Source: CAZSAT01 sp964604675
GTDB taxonomy: Bacteria; Myxococcota_A; UBA796; CAJQPC01
DNA length: 18,146 nucleotides
Assembly (NCBI GenBank): GCA_964604675.1
Contig: CAZSAT010000134.1
Span: forward strand, 1-18,146
Direction: 5' to 3'
Shown here: one piece after another, positions 15,519-18,146 of the stretch
Layout of the letters: every line of letters starts with the position of its first letter
Position numbering within the stretch: position 1 is the first letter of the stretch
Notes under the pieces: model-generated
What the model saw: the letters and a program-made list of their open reading frames with translations, nothing else
What the model was told of the DNA's origin: nothing
Databases searched by the model: none
Position numbers and translations under genes: made by a program

Positions 15519-16770
15519 GTCCGGTCGGGGCGGCAAGCCCAGACGGCCGGGACCACCCAGGAAGAAGGGCCGCAAGCGCGGCGGCCGCGGGGTGGTCGTG
15601 AACCACAAGAGCGAGACGTGGCTCCGGCAGGGCTTCCCCTGGGTCTACCCCGACGAGGTCGAGGAGGGCCGCGCCTACAGCGCGGGCACCGTGGTCCCCC
15701 TGCTCACCCGCCAGGGGCAGTGCCTCGGCACCGGCATCCGGGACCAGGGCTGGATCGCCGTGCGCCGCTTCCGGACCGACGAGGGCCCCCTCGACCGCGA
15801 CTGGCTGAGCGGCGTGCTCGACCGTGCTGCCGCACTCCGAGACCGCGCGATCGACGCGAACACCACCGCGTACCGTCTCGTGCACGCGGAGTGCGACGGG
15901 CTGCCCGGTGTGCGCGTGGACGTGTACGGCTGGTACGTGGTCGTCAGCCTCGACAGCCCTTCGCTGATGCGTCTGCTGGAGCCGATCTGCGACCTGCTCG
16001 AGGAGCGTCTCGATCCCCGCGGCATCTTCCTCGCCTGGCGGCCAGACCCGCGGGACGACTTCGATCCCGGGGAAGCCCCGACGCCAGCCGGTCTCGTGCG
16101 CGGACAGGCGCCCTCCGGCGACGTGAGGGTCACCGAGCGTGGCATCGCGTGCCTCGTTCGTCCAGGCGCCGGCAAGGACATCGGCCTCTACATGGACATG
16201 CGCGACAACCGCGCCTGGCTGGAGCCGCACTGGGGAGGACGCCGGGTCCTGAACCTCTTCGCCCACACCGGCTTCTTCTCGGTGTGCGCCGCGATGCACG
16301 GTGCCACCGAGACCGTGAGCGTCGACCTGAGCGAGGGCTACCTCGATCGGGCCGAACAGAACTTCGCCGCCAACCAGCTCGACCCGACCGACCACGTGCT
16401 GCTCGCCGAAGACGTGCGGCGCGCTCTCGACCGCTTCCGGCGCACCCAGGAGCGCTTCGACCTCATCGTGCTCGACCCCCCAGCCTTCGCCCGGGGCAAG
16501 GCGGGCGCGATGCGGCTCGCCAAGGACCTGCCGGCGCTGGTCGCCGCCGCCCTGCGGGTGCTGTCCGAGGACGGCTGGCTGGTGGCCTCGACGAACCTCG
16601 GCAACCTGAGCCCGCGCGACTTCCACCGTGGCGTGCGGGAGGGCGGCCAGAAGGCCGGCGTCGCCCTGCAGCTCATCCACGAGGGCACCCAGGCCACCGA
16701 CTTCCCGGCCCACACGGCCTTCCCCGAAGGCCGCTACCTGAAGCTCGGGGTGTGGCGACGGATCGGATAG
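15511..16770 (+). CDS. RlmI-family class I SAM-dependent rRNA methyltransferase
   Basis: A 419-residue member of the RlmI/YccW family (COG1092), whose E. coli member makes m5C in 23S rRNA. An unusual 27-residue basic tail (about half Arg, Lys and Pro, plus Gly) precedes a PUA-like domain (about 30-100). A middle domain has YRLVHAECDGLPGVRVDVYG (121-140). The Rossmann methyltransferase has VLNLFAHTGFFSVCAAMHGA (246-265) for SAM binding, acidic VDLS (271-274) and FDLIVLDPPAFARGK (316-330). Where E. coli RlmI has the catalytic Cys (SCSG), this protein reads VASTNLGN (358-365), so the m5C mechanism is uncertain. The GTG start lies inside the end of the cyclase gene (8-base overlap) with no clear ribosome site; GTG at 15592 or 15598 are possible later starts that would remove the basic tail. 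The exact target base is unknown. Confidence 0.85.
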   Translation: MPRSGRGGKPRRPGPPRKKGRKRGGRGVVVNHKSETWLRQGFPWVYPDEVEEGRAYSAGTVVPLLTRQGQCLGTGIRDQGWIAVRRFRTDEGPLDRDWLSGVLDRAAALRDRAIDANTTAYRLVHAECDGLPGVRVDVYGWYVVVSLDSPSLMRLLEPICDLLEERLDPRGIFLAWRPDPRDDFDPGEAPTPAGLVRGQAPSGDVRVTERGIACLVRPGAGKDIGLYMDMRDNRAWLEPHWGGRRVLNLFAHTGFFSVCAAMHGATETVSVDLSEGYLDRAEQNFAANQLDPTDHVLLAEDVRRALDRFRRTQERFDLIVLDPPAFARGKAGAMRLAKDLPALVAAALRVLSEDGWLVASTNLGNLSPRDFHRGVREGGQKAGVALQLIHEGTQATDFPAHTAFPEGRYLKLGVWRRIG

Positions 16771-16779
16771 GGACGGCGC

Positions 16780-17754
16780 ATGCCGCAGCGCCTCGAGTCC
16801 CTGGTCCTACCGTCTTCCGCGGGGGGCCCGCCGCGCGAGCTGCCGGTGCTCACCCTGTGGACCGCAGCCGACGGTCCCACCGTGGTGGTCACCGCGAACG
16901 TGCACGGTGACGAGGTCACGGGACTGGGAGCCATCCACCGGCTCATTCCGCGCCTGGTGGGCGCCCTGGGCCGTGGAACGGTCCACCTCTACCCCACCCT
17001 CAACCCCGACGGCCTCGCCGCCCGCACCCGGAAGGTGCCCCCCGAGCAGCTCGACCTCAACCGGCAGTTCCCCGGCGACGTCAACGGCAACCCCACCGAG
17101 CGCCTGGCCGGCACCGTGTGGAGCGACATCGAGAAGCGGCGACCCGACGTCGTGATCGACCTCCACGCCGACGCGCCGGCGAGCGTTCCCTACGTGCTGC
17201 TCGACCGCGCCGTGGCGGTGAAGGGTGGCGAACGCCGACGGCTGGAGGGGCGTGCACGCGATCTGGCCGAGGCCACCGGACTCACGATGCTCTGGGAGTA
17301 CAAGGACGACCTCTACACGAGCTACCGGCTCGATCGGAGCCTGAGCGGCGCCGCGCTCAACCGCCTGCGCGTGCCAGCGGTCACGGTGGAGGCGGGTCCG
17401 CGGCTCTACCTCGACCCCGACGCCGTCGACGTCGCGTGCGAGGCGGTGCTCGGCGTGCTGACCGCCATCGACATGATCCAGGCCCCTGCTCGCCCCCACC
17501 CCACACGCATCGCCGGAGGCCCGTGGCGCCGCGCCTCCGGGCCGCGAGCGAGCTCGTCGGGGGTGCTCCAGCCCCTGGTCCAACCGGGTGACGAGGTGAA
17601 GCGGGGGCAGGTGGTGGCCGAGGTGCGCTCCCTCGCGGGGCGTCCGCTCGAGCGCCTGCACGCCGGCTTCGACGGCTTCGTCATCGCGCTCCCCGAGCGG
17701 GCGTGGGTCGTGCCCGGGGTCGCGTCTGGCACCATGGCCGTGAGGGACCGCTGA
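16780..17754 (+). CDS. AstE/aspartoacylase-family zinc hydrolase
   Basis: A 324-residue metallohydrolase of the succinylglutamate desuccinylase/aspartoacylase family (M14-like fold), which cleaves amide bonds of N-acylated amino acids or similar compounds. Zinc ligands are visible as VHGDEVTG (His42, Glu45) and IDLHAD (His129). Substrate-binding motifs follow the family: TLNPDGLAARTRK (73-85) and LDLNRQFPGD (91-100, Arg95). The catalytic Glu is probably Glu204 in AVTVEAGP. The C-terminal 65 residues (about 258-324) form the beta-rich, lipoyl-like domain common in this family (LQPLVQPGDEVKRGQVVAEV). The substrate cannot be told. It starts nine bases after the methyltransferase stop, with AGGGA overlapping that stop as a possible ribosome site, and miaE begins one base after its own stop, so all are probably one operon. 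Confidence 0.88.
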   Translation: MPQRLESLVLPSSAGGPPRELPVLTLWTAADGPTVVVTANVHGDEVTGLGAIHRLIPRLVGALGRGTVHLYPTLNPDGLAARTRKVPPEQLDLNRQFPGDVNGNPTERLAGTVWSDIEKRRPDVVIDLHADAPASVPYVLLDRAVAVKGGERRRLEGRARDLAEATGLTMLWEYKDDLYTSYRLDRSLSGAALNRLRVPAVTVEAGPRLYLDPDAVDVACEAVLGVLTAIDMIQAPARPHPTRIAGGPWRRASGPRASSSGVLQPLVQPGDEVKRGQVVAEVRSLAGRPLERLHAGFDGFVIALPERAWVVPGVASGTMAVRDR

Positions 17755-17755
17755 G

Positions 17756-18146
17756 GTGCTGCACCTGCAGAGCGCGACCCCGCCGGAGTGGGCGGTGCAC
17801 GCCGCCCAGCACATCGACGAGATCCTGCTCGATCACGCGCACTGCGAGAAGAAGGCTGCCAGCAACGCGCTGGGCCTGATCTACCGGTTCCAGCAGCACC
17901 CGGAGCTCATGGTGCCGCTCTCGCAGCTGGCGCGGGAGGAGCTTCGTCACTTCGAGCAGGTGCTCGGGCACCTGGAGCGACGCGGCGTCGCCTTCGATCG
18001 CCAGGTGCCCTCCTCCTACGGCGGTCGGCTGCACGAACGGGTGCGGAAGGGCGAGCACCGCATGATCGACCTGCTGCTCGTGGCGGCGCTCATCGAAGCG
18101 AGGAGCTGCGAGCGCATGAAGCTCCTGAGCGCGGTGCTCGAGGGCG
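17756..18146 (+). CDS. miaE: tRNA 2-methylthio-N6-isopentenyladenosine-37 hydroxylase MiaE (3' end beyond window)
   Basis: The first 130 codons of a MiaE-type diiron monooxygenase, which hydroxylates the isopentenyl group of modified A37 in tRNAs reading UNN codons. Characteristic segments are LDHAHCEKKAASNALGLIYR (25-44), LAREELRHFEQVLGHLERRG (58-77) with the ExxH motif Glu62/His65, PSSYGGRLHERVR (85-97) and LLLVAALIEARSCERMKLL (106-124). Glu31, Glu62, His65 and Glu114 are the likely iron ligands visible here; the rest lie beyond the edge. The start is GTG at 17756 with GAGGGA (17742-17747) eight bases upstream, inside the preceding gene. About two thirds of a usual MiaE (near 200 residues) is visible. 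The gene is the fourth of the plus-strand string. Confidence 0.93.
   Translation, partial: MLHLQSATPPEWAVHAAQHIDEILLDHAHCEKKAASNALGLIYRFQQHPELMVPLSQLAREELRHFEQVLGHLERRGVAFDRQVPSSYGGRLHERVRKGEHRMIDLLLVAALIEARSCERMKLLSAVLEG

Overview
The window is very GC-rich, with tightly packed genes and strong G/C preference at third codon positions. Gene content and order point to a Myxococcota-type (former Deltaproteobacteria) Gram-negative bacterium: a type II secretion (T2SS) operon in the order gspC-D-E-F-G-H-I, a lipoprotein with FG-GAP/VCBS-like repeats, and a stand-alone class III nucleotide cyclase. This placement is inference from gene style; no rRNA or other taxonomic marker is present.

Left half (1-8274, minus strand): a compact T2SS operon read right to left, gspC, gspD, gspE, gspF, gspG, gspH and gspI. 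gspI runs off the left edge. Three junctions are 4-base stop/start overlaps (gspC/gspD ATGA, gspD/gspE GTGA, gspH/gspI ATGA), and the other gaps are 4 to 28 bases. Together the genes encode the inner-membrane coupling protein, the outer-membrane secretin, the cytoplasmic ATPase, the inner-membrane platform protein and three pseudopilins. The secretin carries three low-complexity stretches not typical of the family. Upstream of gspC lies a 163-base gap with two near-identical operator-like palindromes 41 bases apart.

Middle (8438-13892, minus strand): a protein resembling the C-terminal domain of arginyl-tRNA:protein transferases, a 710-residue FG-GAP-like repeat lipoprotein, a 95-residue secreted or membrane-anchored protein with its own rho-independent terminator, and glutamyl-tRNA synthetase (gltX) with an insertion of about 55 residues directly after the KMSKR loop. 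The terminator contains a second, interleaved 8-base complementarity, so two RNA folds compete or form a pseudoknot.

Right part (13992-18146, plus strand, divergent from gltX): a tight gene string with 8-base overlap, 9-base gap and 1-base gap. It encodes a class III adenylate cyclase with all six catalytic residues and an unrecognised C-terminal region of about 340 residues, an RlmI-family rRNA methyltransferase, an AstE/aspartoacylase-type zinc hydrolase, and the start of miaE (tRNA hydroxylase), cut by the right edge. A TAGACT box 7 bases before the cyclase ATG, with no Shine-Dalgarno, suggests a leaderless transcript.

No mobile element, CRISPR array, tRNA or rRNA gene was seen. No wholly new system is proven here. 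The best leads are the cyclase C-terminal region, the interleaved terminator, the paired palindromes before the gsp operon, the arginyltransferase-like protein without the Cys cluster, and the GltX insertion.
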